From the NCBI GenBank assembly GCA_036567785.1, contig DATCTV010000037.1, forward strand, positions 62,001 to 126,000: a stretch of DNA of 64,000 nucleotides, written 5' to 3'. The stretch is from Desulfomonilia bacterium. Its GTDB lineage: Bacteria > Desulfobacterota > Desulfomonilia > UBA1062. This document shows, piece by piece, positions 16,917 to 26,400 of the stretch. A program made the position numbers and the translations under genes. The notes below the pieces were generated by a model that was given only the letters and a program-made list of their open reading frames with translations, was not told the origin of the DNA and did no database searches. Every line of letters begins with the position of its first letter. Position 1 is the first letter of the stretch.

Positions 16917-18219
16917 AAGAGGTGCCCCTTACATCAGAAAGGATCAGATTGAAGCTGATCTCGATGCGTTCGACCCTCAGGTCGTGAAGAATCTGATCAA
17001 CGGGCTCAACATGTATAAACCGCTCGAAGGTGCAATCGAACCGGTCGAGATAATATCTGCCGGATTTGCTTCAACTGCCGAGGCCGGGCCTTACTTTTCG
17101 TCTGGTGAAAATCTTATATCCGAAGGCAAGGTGGCTGTAGTCGTTGTAGCAGGCGGACAGGGTTCGCGACTGGGGGTTTCCGTTCCCAAGGGTACTGTCG
17201 AAGTGAGCCCGGTAATGCACAAGAGCCTTTTTCAAATACATTCGGAAAAAATACTTGCCCTTAGAAACCGCTATGGTGCGCCGGTGCATTTTTTCATCAT
17301 GACATCGAGGATTAACGATAAGGATACAAAAGAGTTTTTTATCAAAAACAATTATTTCGGACTTAATGAAAACGAGGTTCATTTTTTCATACAGGGCATG
17401 CTCCCGTCGTTTACCTCTGAAGGCAGATTTGTTCTTTCGCGGACCGGAGGGCTTTTCATGAATCCCGACGGTCACGGCGGCACTTTCGCCGCACTAAGGC
17501 GAAACGGATGCATCGAATTAATGAAAAACCTGGGTATTGAAGAGCTGTTTTATTTTCAAGTGGACAACCCGCTGGTCAAGATATGCGACCCGCTTTTTGT
17601 GGGTCTGCACAGGGAAAAATCGGCACAGATGTCTTCCAAGATACTCAAGAAAAGAAATCCCGAAGAGAAGGTAGGCGTGATTGCCAGAACAGGCGGCAAG
17701 ACATGCGTGATCGAATACAGCGACATGCCTCAGGACCTGCTTTATGCAAAGGACGAAAATGGTGACATGAGATACTGGGCAGGTTCGATTGCCATACACA
17801 TGATAAACGTGTCGTTTGCAGACAGGATAACCTCAGAAGGGCTTTCAATCCCTTTTCACAAGGCGCTCAAAAAGATCCAGACGCTCGATGAGTCAGGCAA
17901 GCCGCAGGAAATAATCGGTATCAAGTATGAGGGCTTCGTGTTCGATGCTCTGCCTTTGACCTCGTCATCGGTTACACTGGAGATAAAGAGGGAAGATGAA
18001 TTCGCACCGGTAAAAAACGCCACAGGGGAAGACTCTCTCGAATCCTCAAAAGAGATGCAGTCCGACCTGCACAGGTCATGGCTTTGCAGTGCAGGCATCA
18101 AAGTCCCCCGGGATACACTCGTTGAAATAAGCCCCCTCTTCGCCCTGGATGCAGTAGATGTGAAGAGGCGTGTTTCAGATATTCCGGATATTGCCGGGCG
18201 GAACATTTACATAGAATAA
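16861..18219 (+). CDS. UAP1/UDPGP-family uridylyltransferase (eukaryote-type UDP-sugar pyrophosphorylase)
   Basis: 452 residues of the UDPGP family, which makes UDP-sugars from UTP and a sugar-1-phosphate. The nucleotide-binding loop is VVVAGGQGSRLGVSVPKG (around residues 94-111), followed by PVHFFIMTSRIND, FFIQGMLPSF, the NPDGHGG substrate loop and FYFQVDNPLVKICDP. The pattern is closest to eukaryotic UDP-N-acetylglucosamine pyrophosphorylase rather than bacterial GlmU or GalU. AAGGAG upstream of 16861 supports this start despite the 56-base overlap with rarA. The sugar specificity is a guess (UDP-GlcNAc or UDP-Glc). Confidence 0.85.
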   Translation: MLETRLRELHQDRLADLIKRGAPYIRKDQIEADLDAFDPQVVKNLINGLNMYKPLEGAIEPVEIISAGFASTAEAGPYFSSGENLISEGKVAVVVVAGGQGSRLGVSVPKGTVEVSPVMHKSLFQIHSEKILALRNRYGAPVHFFIMTSRINDKDTKEFFIKNNYFGLNENEVHFFIQGMLPSFTSEGRFVLSRTGGLFMNPDGHGGTFAALRRNGCIELMKNLGIEELFYFQVDNPLVKICDPLFVGLHREKSAQMSSKILKKRNPEEKVGVIARTGGKTCVIEYSDMPQDLLYAKDENGDMRYWAGSIAIHMINVSFADRITSEGLSIPFHKALKKIQTLDESGKPQEIIGIKYEGFVFDALPLTSSSVTLEIKREDEFAPVKNATGEDSLESSKEMQSDLHRSWLCSAGIKVPRDTLVEISPLFALDAVDVKRRVSDIPDIAGRNIYIE

Positions 18220-18231
18220 CCGGAGGCCAGA

Positions 18232-20409
18232 TTGAACCTTCTTACCTCATTTACCGGCTATCTCAAAAAAACATACTGGGGGATTATCATCTGGGTGGGT
18301 TCCCTGATGGTACTCGGTTTTGTAGTAATCTTCGCCATGCATTCGTTCAGGATAGTGGAAAGGGAGATGGCCGCCCAGTTTAACCGCGAGCAGGAGCTTC
18401 TGGCCGAACAGATGGCAATGGGCATACAGCAGTACATGAACGACATTATCAATGTGATGAGCCTGACGTCACGCATCGAACCTGTTGCGGAAGGTGACAG
18501 AGAGCAAATTTCCATAGCCATGAAAAACGCCTACACGTCGCTCAGGAACAAGGTGAACTTCATATTCTGGGAAAATGACACGGGTATAATGCAGTATCAT
18601 TTTCCCTCGGATGTTCTGCCCGGGATTGACGGCAAGGATTTCAGCTACCGCACCTATTTCAGGGTGGCCCGGCAGATGAAGGTGCCTTATGTGTCTGATA
18701 TAATTCTTGTCGGCGGAGAGGAAAACCGGAATATTCCGGGCAAGTTCGAGACCTTTGTCATAGTATTTCCGCTTGTAGGGCCGGATAAGAAATTCAACGG
18801 GGTCATCGGATGCGCCATCGATATCAAGAACATAACCGCCCAGTATGTCGCAACTGTAAGGCCTTCAAAGACGGGTTACACCTGGCTGGTGGATGAGACC
18901 GGCATGCTCCTTTATCATCCCGATCCTTCCATGGTGGGTATGAACATACATGATGTGATACTGAAGATGAAAAACAACGGAATCCCGATTCAGGGCATAG
19001 AAGAAGTCAGACAGGAGATGGAGGTCAAAAACAGCGGAAGTTCCGAAATCGTATTTCCTCATTATCCCAATGGAGAGCTTACAAAAAAACTGCTCGCATT
19101 TTCTTCCGTTCATTTTCTGAACAGGCGGTGGGTCACTGTCGTCACTTCCCCGTACCGGGAGGTTGTGTACCTCATGCAGGGCACCTTCAAAAACACTCTT
19201 ACGCTTGGTTCAGTCAGCATAGCATTCATCGTTATAGCCACCCTGTTCCTTTTGAGAATAAACAGGGCGCGCACCAAGGCGGACGAACGCAACAGATGGG
19301 CGGACCAGGTGCTGACCGCAAATAAAAGACTTGAAGCAATATTCAACGGCGTTCCCCATTTTCTTGTTACCGTTGACGACAGAATGCTCATCAAGGATGC
19401 AAACGAGAATTTCTGCGGCCTTTACAAAAAAGAGCGCAGCAAGGTGACCGGCATGAACTGTATCGACGATTTCGACGAAAAACAGATATTCTGCCCCGAG
19501 GAGGTCATACAGGCCGCCTTTGATACCTCGGCAATCCAGACGCTCAGAGACAGGATGATTGAGATCGACGGCGAGAAGAGATATTTTGATATAAGCGCCA
19601 TACCCCTTGCAGGCATGTCCGGCAGCGTTGATCTTGTGGTACAGTACGGAGTCGAGATAACAGAGAAAAAGGCCCTTACTGAAAAGCTTATTCAAGCGGA
19701 GAAGCTTGCCTCTGTAGGTCAGATATCGGCCCACATGGCCCATGAGATCAGGAACCCGCTCACCTCGATAATGCTTCATTCCGAGCTTCTGGAGGATGAA
19801 GTTAAGGGGGTTACCGGCGAGAACGCCGAGGCCTTGAGGCTTTTAAAAGTGGTTATCAACGAGATAGACAGGCTCTCGAACATTACCGAGGAATACCTTG
19901 CATATGCAAGGCTTCCCATGCCTAAAAAACAGGTGATCGAAGCGGACTCCGTTGTTTCATCGGTACTTGATATGATGCTGCCGGAGATGAGCAGGCGCAA
20001 TATCATTCTGAAATATACCGAACCTGCGGTTTCAACAAAGATCAACATCGATAACGGGCAGTTCAGGCAGGTGCTTATAAATCTCATCAAGAACGCCATC
20101 GATGCTATGCCGTCGGGGGGAGAAATCGAGGTTCAGATGATGGAAAGGGGCAAGCATCTTGTATTATTTATTAAGGATACGGGATCGGGGATTCCGAAAG
20201 ATATAAAGAGGCGCATATTCGACCCGTATTTTACGACAAAAGACAACGGCACGGGTTTGGGGCTGTATCTGGTTCAGTACATAGCCAATGCCCATGACGG
20301 GTGGGTGGATGTGGAAAGTCAGCGCGGCTCGGGCACCACTTTCATGCTGACGCTGCCGGTTTATAACGGGGAAATGGAGAAAGAAGATGTTAAGGAAAAC
20401 AATAATTAG
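18232..20409 (+). CDS. Sensor histidine kinase, dCache-PAS-HisKA-HATPase
   Basis: 725 residues. TM1 (~17-37), an extracytoplasmic double-Cache domain (~45-320) containing YRTYFRVARQMKVPYVSDI and GYTWLVDETGMLLYHPD, TM2 (~328-346), a PAS domain (~365-470), HisKA with phospho-acceptor His504 in AHMAHEIRNPLTS, and a complete ATPase domain (NAIDAMPSGG, DTGSGIPKD, TKDNGTGLGLYL). The start is TTG with GGAGG upstream. It belongs to the NtrB/AtoS-like class that phosphorylates sigma-54 activators; the partner is two genes downstream. The Cache fold suggests a small carboxylate or amino-acid ligand, by inference. Confidence 0.93.
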   Translation: MNLLTSFTGYLKKTYWGIIIWVGSLMVLGFVVIFAMHSFRIVEREMAAQFNREQELLAEQMAMGIQQYMNDIINVMSLTSRIEPVAEGDREQISIAMKNAYTSLRNKVNFIFWENDTGIMQYHFPSDVLPGIDGKDFSYRTYFRVARQMKVPYVSDIILVGGEENRNIPGKFETFVIVFPLVGPDKKFNGVIGCAIDIKNITAQYVATVRPSKTGYTWLVDETGMLLYHPDPSMVGMNIHDVILKMKNNGIPIQGIEEVRQEMEVKNSGSSEIVFPHYPNGELTKKLLAFSSVHFLNRRWVTVVTSPYREVVYLMQGTFKNTLTLGSVSIAFIVIATLFLLRINRARTKADERNRWADQVLTANKRLEAIFNGVPHFLVTVDDRMLIKDANENFCGLYKKERSKVTGMNCIDDFDEKQIFCPEEVIQAAFDTSAIQTLRDRMIEIDGEKRYFDISAIPLAGMSGSVDLVVQYGVEITEKKALTEKLIQAEKLASVGQISAHMAHEIRNPLTSIMLHSELLEDEVKGVTGENAEALRLLKVVINEIDRLSNITEEYLAYARLPMPKKQVIEADSVVSSVLDMMLPEMSRRNIILKYTEPAVSTKINIDNGQFRQVLINLIKNAIDAMPSGGEIEVQMMERGKHLVLFIKDTGSGIPKDIKRRIFDPYFTTKDNGTGLGLYLVQYIANAHDGWVDVESQRGSGTTFMLTLPVYNGEMEKEDVKENNN

Positions 20410-21448
20410 TCTGGCGGTAATCCTCTTTGCAGCAAAGGCTGCAATGGCTGACGGGTCAAAGGTAATTGCTGTTGTCCCTCCCGGGACGGGCGAGGTGTTT
20501 CTAATGTCTCAGGGTACCGGCGAGGTACTCAGTTTCATTCATGGGAAATACAATTCGAATATCAAGAGTATTCAAGCCCGTTACAACCTTCCGGAATTGA
20601 AAGCCCTGGCGGATAAGGCCCTTGTTTCGAGCAGGTCCGACAATGATGCGGTGAATGCTAAGATCAAGGAAATCAAAAATGAGTATATTTCAAAACTTGA
20701 CATTAAAATAAACAAGGTGAAGTCTTTCATATCTCCTGAAACATCCGCTACCGGAGAGATTGAGTTTACCTATACGGCAGTAAACAATTCGGACAGGATA
20801 ATTGCGGATGCAGTCTATACGCCCGTGATCGGAAAAATGCAGATACAGACATCGTCTAAGCTGGTCCTTGATTTCGTCGACAGGACGACGCTCAAGGCAG
20901 GCATCGCCCCCGGTAAAAGCCTGATTACGACGGAGGAGAACTCTGACAGCTTTTCTTTCCTTCTGGGACAGATGAGTAAGAACGATCTTGCCTATGTCAG
21001 AGAAAATGCCGAAAAGGGATTGTCACTTAAAGTAACCGATATCCATTTTACCAACTCGGTCGAATACAAGGACCAGAGCAAAATCCTGACTGCCGAGCAG
21101 GCATTTCAGGACAGGCTTCAGGGCATCTTGGCAAGGACCTCGAGCGAGAATTTATCGGCGCAGGAAGATACTGTTAAATATAATGAGGCCAAGAAGGAAT
21201 TTGATGCCGCTAAATCGGCGGCCCTCCTTGAATTTACCCGCGAGGCGGGGGAGCTGAAAAAATCGGCAGTGCGGTATTCATCCAGGGCAAGCGAAAAAGG
21301 CCGGGCGGTTTTTGAAGGGGTGGCACCCGGAAATTATTTTGTCTATGCAAGCAAAGACGGTCAGGCGGTTTTCAAGGAAATTTCAGTTAAGAACCGCAAG
21401 CTTAAAGTCAAGGCGAATGAACTTCGAAAGGACCCGTTCAAGCCATGA
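20387..21448 (+). CDS. Exported protein of unknown function between kinase and response regulator
   Basis: 353 residues with a signal peptide cut near AKAAMA-DGSK (~22). The middle is mixed alpha/beta with charged helices. The C-terminal ~55 residues (GRAVFEGVAPGNYFVYASKD) resemble the small beta-sandwich seen in carboxypeptidase-regulatory-like domains. It overlaps the kinase gene by 23 bases and the regulator gene by four, so all three are translated together. A periplasmic partner of the Cache sensor, or an effector of the system, are both possible. I do not recognise the family. Confidence 0.75.
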   Translation: MLRKTIISLAVILFAAKAAMADGSKVIAVVPPGTGEVFLMSQGTGEVLSFIHGKYNSNIKSIQARYNLPELKALADKALVSSRSDNDAVNAKIKEIKNEYISKLDIKINKVKSFISPETSATGEIEFTYTAVNNSDRIIADAVYTPVIGKMQIQTSSKLVLDFVDRTTLKAGIAPGKSLITTEENSDSFSFLLGQMSKNDLAYVRENAEKGLSLKVTDIHFTNSVEYKDQSKILTAEQAFQDRLQGILARTSSENLSAQEDTVKYNEAKKEFDAAKSAALLEFTREAGELKKSAVRYSSRASEKGRAVFEGVAPGNYFVYASKDGQAVFKEISVKNRKLKVKANELRKDPFKP

Positions 21449-22800
21449 GCAGAAGGATACTGGTTGTCGATGACGAAGTGGGTATAAGGGAATCGCTCAA
21501 GGTCATACTGGAAAAGGAAGGGTATGCGGTTGATACGGCCTCGAACGGAGAGGACGCCTTCAGAATAATCAGGTCCGGCGGGATTGATCTTCTGATTACA
21601 GATATCAGGATGGCGGGAATGGACGGCCTTGAACTCTTGAAACTCTGTAAATCGGTCTCGCCACATTCGGAAGTTATAATGATAACCGGTTATGCTGCCG
21701 TGGATACTGCTGTCGAGTCGATGAAGGAAGGGGCCTATGACTATATAACCAAGCCTTTCAAGAAGGCGGAAATACTCAAGGCCGTGAACAAGGCGATAGA
21801 AAAGCAGACTCTGGCGCTGGATAACCTCAAGCTCAAGAAGCAGGTCGAATCGCTTGAATCGGGCCTCATTGTGGGCGTCGAGAGCCGCGCCATGCAGGAT
21901 GTCATCAACATAGTCAATCAGGCCGCACCGAGCCAGGCTACAATCCTGATACTCGGAGAGACCGGTACGGGAAAAGAGGTCATTGCCAACATGATACACC
22001 GCCTTTCCCCGAGGGCGGCCAGGCCCATGATAAGGGTCAACTGCGCGGCCATTCCCGAGACTTTGATCGAGGCGGAACTTTTCGGACATGAGAAAGGCGC
22101 GTTCACGGGCGCCGAAGGCCGCAGGGAAGGAAGATTCGAAGCGGCCGACAAGTCGACCATCTTTCTTGATGAAATAGGAGAAGTCCCTCAGCCGGTGCAG
22201 GTCAAGCTTCTGCGCATACTTCAGGAAGGCCAGTTCGAGAGGCTCGGCAGTAACAAGACCATCACCGTCGATGTAAGGATTATCGCCGCAACGAACAGAA
22301 AAATCGATGAGATGGTCAGGGAAGGCCGGTTCAGGGAAGACCTTTACTGGAGGCTCAATGTCATAACGATAAACCTACCACCGCTAAGGGAAAGGAAGGA
22401 GGACATTCCGGCGCTCGTCCATCATTTCCTTACGCGCTATGCAATGAAGAACGGCAAGACCGTAAGCGGCATCGAGTCCAGGGCAATGGACATACTCATG
22501 GATTATGCCTGGCCGGGAAACGTACGAGAGCTTGAAAACATAGTCGAAAGGAGTGTCGTACTCGACAGGGACGGAGTGCTCGGAGAGGACGACCTGCCGC
22601 GCAACATGGCCTCGTCCGGTATTGCGCAGACAAAAGAGATGCTTACATTCACGGTGGGGACGCCCCTTGAAGAGGTTGAGCGCCAGCTCATGGAGGAGAC
22701 ACTCAAATATACGAAGGGTGATAAAGCCATGGCCTCACGCCTGCTCGGCGTGTCAACCAGAACTCTCTACAGAAAATTTGACAAGACCGAGGATGAATAG
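21445..22800 (+). CDS. Sigma-54-dependent NtrC-family response regulator
   Basis: 451 residues: receiver domain (1-120) with Asp53 as phospho-acceptor in LLITDIRMAGMDG and the conserved TKPF lysine; AAA+ activator domain with Walker A GETGTGKE and the sigma-54 loop GAFTGA; and a C-terminal Fis-type helix-turn-helix (DKAMASRLLGVSTRTLYRKF). It activates RpoN promoters when phosphorylated, most likely by the kinase encoded two genes upstream. Its ATG overlaps the previous stop. Target promoters are not apparent in the flanks. Confidence 0.95.
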   Translation: MSRRILVVDDEVGIRESLKVILEKEGYAVDTASNGEDAFRIIRSGGIDLLITDIRMAGMDGLELLKLCKSVSPHSEVIMITGYAAVDTAVESMKEGAYDYITKPFKKAEILKAVNKAIEKQTLALDNLKLKKQVESLESGLIVGVESRAMQDVINIVNQAAPSQATILILGETGTGKEVIANMIHRLSPRAARPMIRVNCAAIPETLIEAELFGHEKGAFTGAEGRREGRFEAADKSTIFLDEIGEVPQPVQVKLLRILQEGQFERLGSNKTITVDVRIIAATNRKIDEMVREGRFREDLYWRLNVITINLPPLRERKEDIPALVHHFLTRYAMKNGKTVSGIESRAMDILMDYAWPGNVRELENIVERSVVLDRDGVLGEDDLPRNMASSGIAQTKEMLTFTVGTPLEEVERQLMEETLKYTKGDKAMASRLLGVSTRTLYRKFDKTEDE

Positions 22801-22802
22801 CG

Positions 22803-22955
22803 GTTCCGTTTCGCATTCAAGTGCTACCGTTGTCGTCTGCGTCGGAATGCTCCTCAAGAATGGGATCATGAGCATCCTGTTTCGCTCCTCGAGCCGAGCG
22901 TAGCGAAGGCGAGAGACATAGCCTCCTAGGTATCATCTTGAATGCATAACGGAAC
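22803..22955. repeat. MITE-like inverted-repeat element, copy 1 (153 bp)
   Basis: The ends GTTCCGTTTCGCATTCAA (22803-22820) and TTGAATGCATAACGGAAC (22938-22955) are imperfect inverted repeats (16 of 18 match). The inner part begins TGCTACCGTTGTCGTCTGCG and continues TCGGAATGCTCCTC, a stretch shared with copy 2 at 26242-26366. It starts two bases after the response regulator stop codon. It encodes no protein. Confidence 0.75.
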
Positions 22956-23391
22956 TCTGCATAGAACTGTATAACTTTACATATCAATCCGGCAAAGATG
23001 TTCTTAAGTAAAGTTCTTGCAGACACATAAATGTTGGGGAGAAATTAGGGGACGCTGATGATAATATGACAATAGACTTGAAATGATTTTAAGAACCATA
23101 GGGTGTCAGCCCTTGAACCGGGACAAAATAATTTATTCGTCATGGATCAAGGCCAGGCACCTTTTCCTTTCCCAACTGATATATGGATTGAATTCCCTTT
23201 TTTAATTGAAAAGTATATTAATGGTAACAGCACAAAGGTGTTTCAGAGAAAGTACTGCTGAGCGGCGGGAATTTTGAGGCGGCACAATGGGGCTTTCGCG
23301 GTCCTCATCGATGCCTCTTCCGGAATCTCTCAGGGTTGGATGTCAAAGATTTAAAGCTTCAGCTCAAAAAACTTTTCAAGGAGATATGAAT
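22956..23391. other. Non-coding spacer with relic repeat sequence
   Basis: About 435 bases without a supportable gene. It contains GTGTCAGCCCTTGAACC from 23103, continuing GGGACAAAATA, which resembles the tract at 49255-49290 beside a transposase remnant. The rest is AT-rich with no clear terminator or promoter that I would defend. The amidohydrolase frame is open back to 23287, but its ribosome-binding site fits a start at 23392. Confidence 0.5.
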
Positions 23392-25221
23392 ATGGATATC
23401 AGCGGAAAAGATGAAACAGTCATCGAGACAAAGCATTCCAGACGGAAATTCCTCGCCCTTGCCGGGAAAGTGATGGCATTCTTTGCGGCACTGCCTGTTC
23501 TGAACATTGCAGGCGGCAAAGCCAGGGCCTCGGGTGTGCCCGCCGTTGAGCCGCAAACAGCCGTTTCCGTGAAAAGCGGGAATTATACGCTCCTTAAAAA
23601 CGGTTTTATTGTGGACGGAACGGGCAGGAAGGGTTTTCAGGGGAACCTGCTTATTGCTGATGACAAAATAGTGAAAATATCGGAGCAGGAAATCAATGCC
23701 GAAGGCAAGGTCGTCGACTGCACGGGATTGACCGTGATGCCGGGCATTATCGACGCGCATTCCCATATGGACTGGTATCTGCCGATCAAAGGCCATGATG
23801 AGCTCAAGCTTCCGTTCACGGCCCAGGGGATCACCACTTTTATGGCCGGACAGTGCGGCTTCGCAATTGCCGGGTACCGCAAAAGCTCTCCTTTCATGGG
23901 CAAGATAGGGAACAGCCTGTTCCCGATGGAACTCATCCATATCCAGTGGGACACCATGCAGGATTATTTTGATTATTTGAAGAAGAACGGAATGACCCAC
24001 AACATGATGAGCCTTGTGGGGCATGGCACAACAAGGACTTCAATACGCGGATTTGACGCCTCGCCGATGAGTAATGACGAAATGAAGGAAATGCTGGGTC
24101 TGCTTGAAAACGCCATGGACCAGGGTGCTTCCGGCGTCTCATTCGGCCTGCAGTATGAGCCGGGAATCTTTGCTCATGGCGACGAACTGCGTGCAATCGC
24201 CAGACTCGTCAAAAAGAAGGACAAGCTGATGACGGTTCATCTGAGGGCATACTCGGCTCTGGCTCCGGGATATCCCATGAGCACGCCGAAAATCCTTCTG
24301 GATTACATGATGCCTTTTGACGGGTATGAACCGCACAATCTCATAGCCATAGACGAACTGCTCGATGTTGCGCGGGAGACGGGTGTCCGCCTGCAGATCT
24401 CACACCTGATATTTGTGGGGGAGAGGACATTCAAGACATGCGATGAGGCGCTCAGCCGTATTGACAAGGCGATAAAGGAAGGGGTGGACGTCAAGTTCGA
24501 CACCTACTCGTATCATTGCGGCCAGTCTATACTCGGTTCCATTTTCCCTGCATGGTTCCTGGCGCAGGCGCCAGCCGCCTATACCGATACAAAAATGCTT
24601 AAAAGGCTCAGGAGCGAATTCGGGCTGGCTCAGCGTTTCCTGGGTTTTGGTGTAAATGACATCCAGATTACCTATGCAAATAATCCGGAGTTGAACGAGT
24701 TCAACGGAATGTTCCTCTCGGAGATAGCGAAGAAAAGAGGGGTGGACTGGTTTGATGCAACCATGGATATAGCCAAGAAAACCAATGTATCCGCTGCGGT
24801 GCTCAATCACAGGTATTCCAATCTGACGGTTGTCGAGTCCCTGATGAGGCATCCGGCCTCATTGTTCATGACCGATGCCCTGCCTGAAGAGCACGGTGTT
24901 CAGAATCCTGCTGCCTACGGGAATTTCCCGCGGTTCTTCCAGCTGGCGAGAGAGAAAAAGATAATATCTCTTGAAGAGGCTGTCTGCAAGATGACCGGTG
25001 CTACCGCACAACGCTACAGTATAAAGGACAGAGGGTTCCTGAAAGAAGGGCTGGCGGCTGATATCACGGTTATCGACTTCAAAAACATAAGGGACAACAA
25101 TACGGTTACGGAAACCAGCAATAAACCCACCGGAGTGGAGGCTGTATTCATCAACGGCATGCAGGTGGCTGATAAAGGTAAAGCCGACGGTTCGATCATG
25201 GCAGGTAAAGTTCTGGTATAA
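23392..25221 (+). CDS. Tat-exported N-acyl-D-amino-acid deacylase/D-aminoacylase family amidohydrolase
   Basis: 609 residues. The N-terminus carries a twin-arginine signal (HSRRKFLALAGKVMAFFA), so the enzyme is folded before export. The amidohydrolase features are the metal-binding HxH in IIDAHSHMDW, the cysteine in MAGQCGFAIAG that parallels the GNCG cysteine of D-aminoacylase, and a C-terminal composite barrel (LKEGLAADITVIDF). The family removes acyl groups from D-amino acids or dipeptides. I prefer ATG 23392, since GGAG (23380-23383) is 8 bases upstream. It faces a sugar operon whose end lies 47 bases away. Confidence 0.85.
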   Translation: MDISGKDETVIETKHSRRKFLALAGKVMAFFAALPVLNIAGGKARASGVPAVEPQTAVSVKSGNYTLLKNGFIVDGTGRKGFQGNLLIADDKIVKISEQEINAEGKVVDCTGLTVMPGIIDAHSHMDWYLPIKGHDELKLPFTAQGITTFMAGQCGFAIAGYRKSSPFMGKIGNSLFPMELIHIQWDTMQDYFDYLKKNGMTHNMMSLVGHGTTRTSIRGFDASPMSNDEMKEMLGLLENAMDQGASGVSFGLQYEPGIFAHGDELRAIARLVKKKDKLMTVHLRAYSALAPGYPMSTPKILLDYMMPFDGYEPHNLIAIDELLDVARETGVRLQISHLIFVGERTFKTCDEALSRIDKAIKEGVDVKFDTYSYHCGQSILGSIFPAWFLAQAPAAYTDTKMLKRLRSEFGLAQRFLGFGVNDIQITYANNPELNEFNGMFLSEIAKKRGVDWFDATMDIAKKTNVSAAVLNHRYSNLTVVESLMRHPASLFMTDALPEEHGVQNPAAYGNFPRFFQLAREKKIISLEEAVCKMTGATAQRYSIKDRGFLKEGLAADITVIDFKNIRDNNTVTETSNKPTGVEAVFINGMQVADKGKADGSIMAGKVLV

Positions 25222-25268
25222 CAGCTTTATAGAAAAGGTTTTGCAGGGTTACACGATGGAAGACAATC

Positions 25269-26237
25269 TTAAGGCTTGAGTGATATACCTGCAATGGAAG
25301 CCGCCTGCGCGGCCGACGGCGCGGTTTTGGTACCGCCTATGCCTTCGAGCGTGCAGGCCGCGACCGTTGAGGCGAACCGGGCGGTTTTCTCAAGTTCCCA
25401 CCCTTTGAGCACTCCATAGATGAAACCGGCATCGAACGCATCTCCGGCGCCTATCGAATCCTGAAAACTCGCTGGCTTTATCGCAGGCACATTCAAGACC
25501 TTATTCGCCGTCGCTATCAATGAGCCCTCAGCGCCCTTTTTTACGACTACAAGCTCTGGTCCCCGGGCAAGCAGGTCACTCGCTGCAGCTTCGATTGAGT
25601 CAAGCCCGGTTATACTGAGTGCTTCGACGTCGTCTGTGAAAAGGATATCCACATAATCAAGCAGGTTGTCGAAGTGCTTTATCCAGGGCAGTTCGGCCTG
25701 TGTCATCGGGAACTGGGTATCAAGTGCCGTTTTGAGCCCGAACTGTCTTGCCTTTCTGAAAAGCTCTACTGTAGGTGTTCCCCACATCTGAGGGTAGTGC
25801 AGATATCCCGCACATAGCAGCATGCGGGAATGCCTGAGCAGGTTTTCCTGCGCCCCGGTAAGCCGGGCAGGCCACGGCGCATGGGTGGAAAGCCTGCCCG
25901 TGAGGGGGCGCTTCCTGTCTCCGAAGAGAAGAATATATATGCCTATGCCGCTTTTCCCGCCTGTGATGACATCCACATGGCTGACATCGGCGCCCGCTTT
26001 TGTAAGGCTTTTCAATATCCATTCGCCGAAAAAATCATCCGCCACGCATGAAATGACCCCAACTTTAAGACCGAGCTTTGCCATGTCGGAAGCGCAGTAT
26101 CCCATCGAACCTGCGGGTGTAAGCTCGACCTCGGAAATATCGACCCATCTGGTAAGGGCCTCAATGTCGTGAGGTGCATTGCCCGAAATGATCATGTCCA
26201 GGTTCAGCGTTCCTACGGCTGCGACATCATATTTCAT
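25269..26237 (-). CDS. PfkB/ribokinase-family sugar kinase
   Basis: 322 residues. The first PfkB region (PAGSMGYCASDMAKLGLKVG) and the C-terminal ATP/anion-hole motif DSIGAGDAFDAGF are intact, with VVVKKGAEGS before it. The substrate may be a sugar, sugar phosphate or nucleoside. The start is ATG 26237; its ribosome-binding site GGGGAGG (26243-26249) falls inside the end of the repeat element at 26242-26366. It is the last gene of the four-gene minus-strand operon. Confidence 0.88.
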   Translation of the reverse strand: MKYDVAAVGTLNLDMIISGNAPHDIEALTRWVDISEVELTPAGSMGYCASDMAKLGLKVGVISCVADDFFGEWILKSLTKAGADVSHVDVITGGKSGIGIYILLFGDRKRPLTGRLSTHAPWPARLTGAQENLLRHSRMLLCAGYLHYPQMWGTPTVELFRKARQFGLKTALDTQFPMTQAELPWIKHFDNLLDYVDILFTDDVEALSITGLDSIEAAASDLLARGPELVVVKKGAEGSLIATANKVLNVPAIKPASFQDSIGAGDAFDAGFIYGVLKGWELEKTARFASTVAACTLEGIGGTKTAPSAAQAASIAGISLKP

Positions 26238-26241
26238 ATGG

Positions 26242-26366
26242 CCTCCCCTTCGCATTCAAACGCTACCGTCGTCGGCTGCGTCGGAATGCTCCTCGACATA
26301 CGTCAAAGTATGCCTGCGTCGCTTCCTCCTTGCCTCCTTGGTATCATTTTGAATGCAAAGAGGAAG
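26242..26366. repeat. MITE-like inverted-repeat element, copy 2 (125 bp)
   Basis: Left end CTTCGCATTCAAACGCTACC and right end GGTATCATTTTGAATGCAAA GAG are inverted repeats. The inner tract CGTCGGCTGCGTCGGAATGC matches copy 1. It lies between the SIS gene and the last kinase gene, and its end provides the kinase's ribosome-binding site. Confidence 0.75.
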
Positions 26367-26400
26367 TAGAATGTCTTGTCTGTCCACAGCTGTTAAAGCA

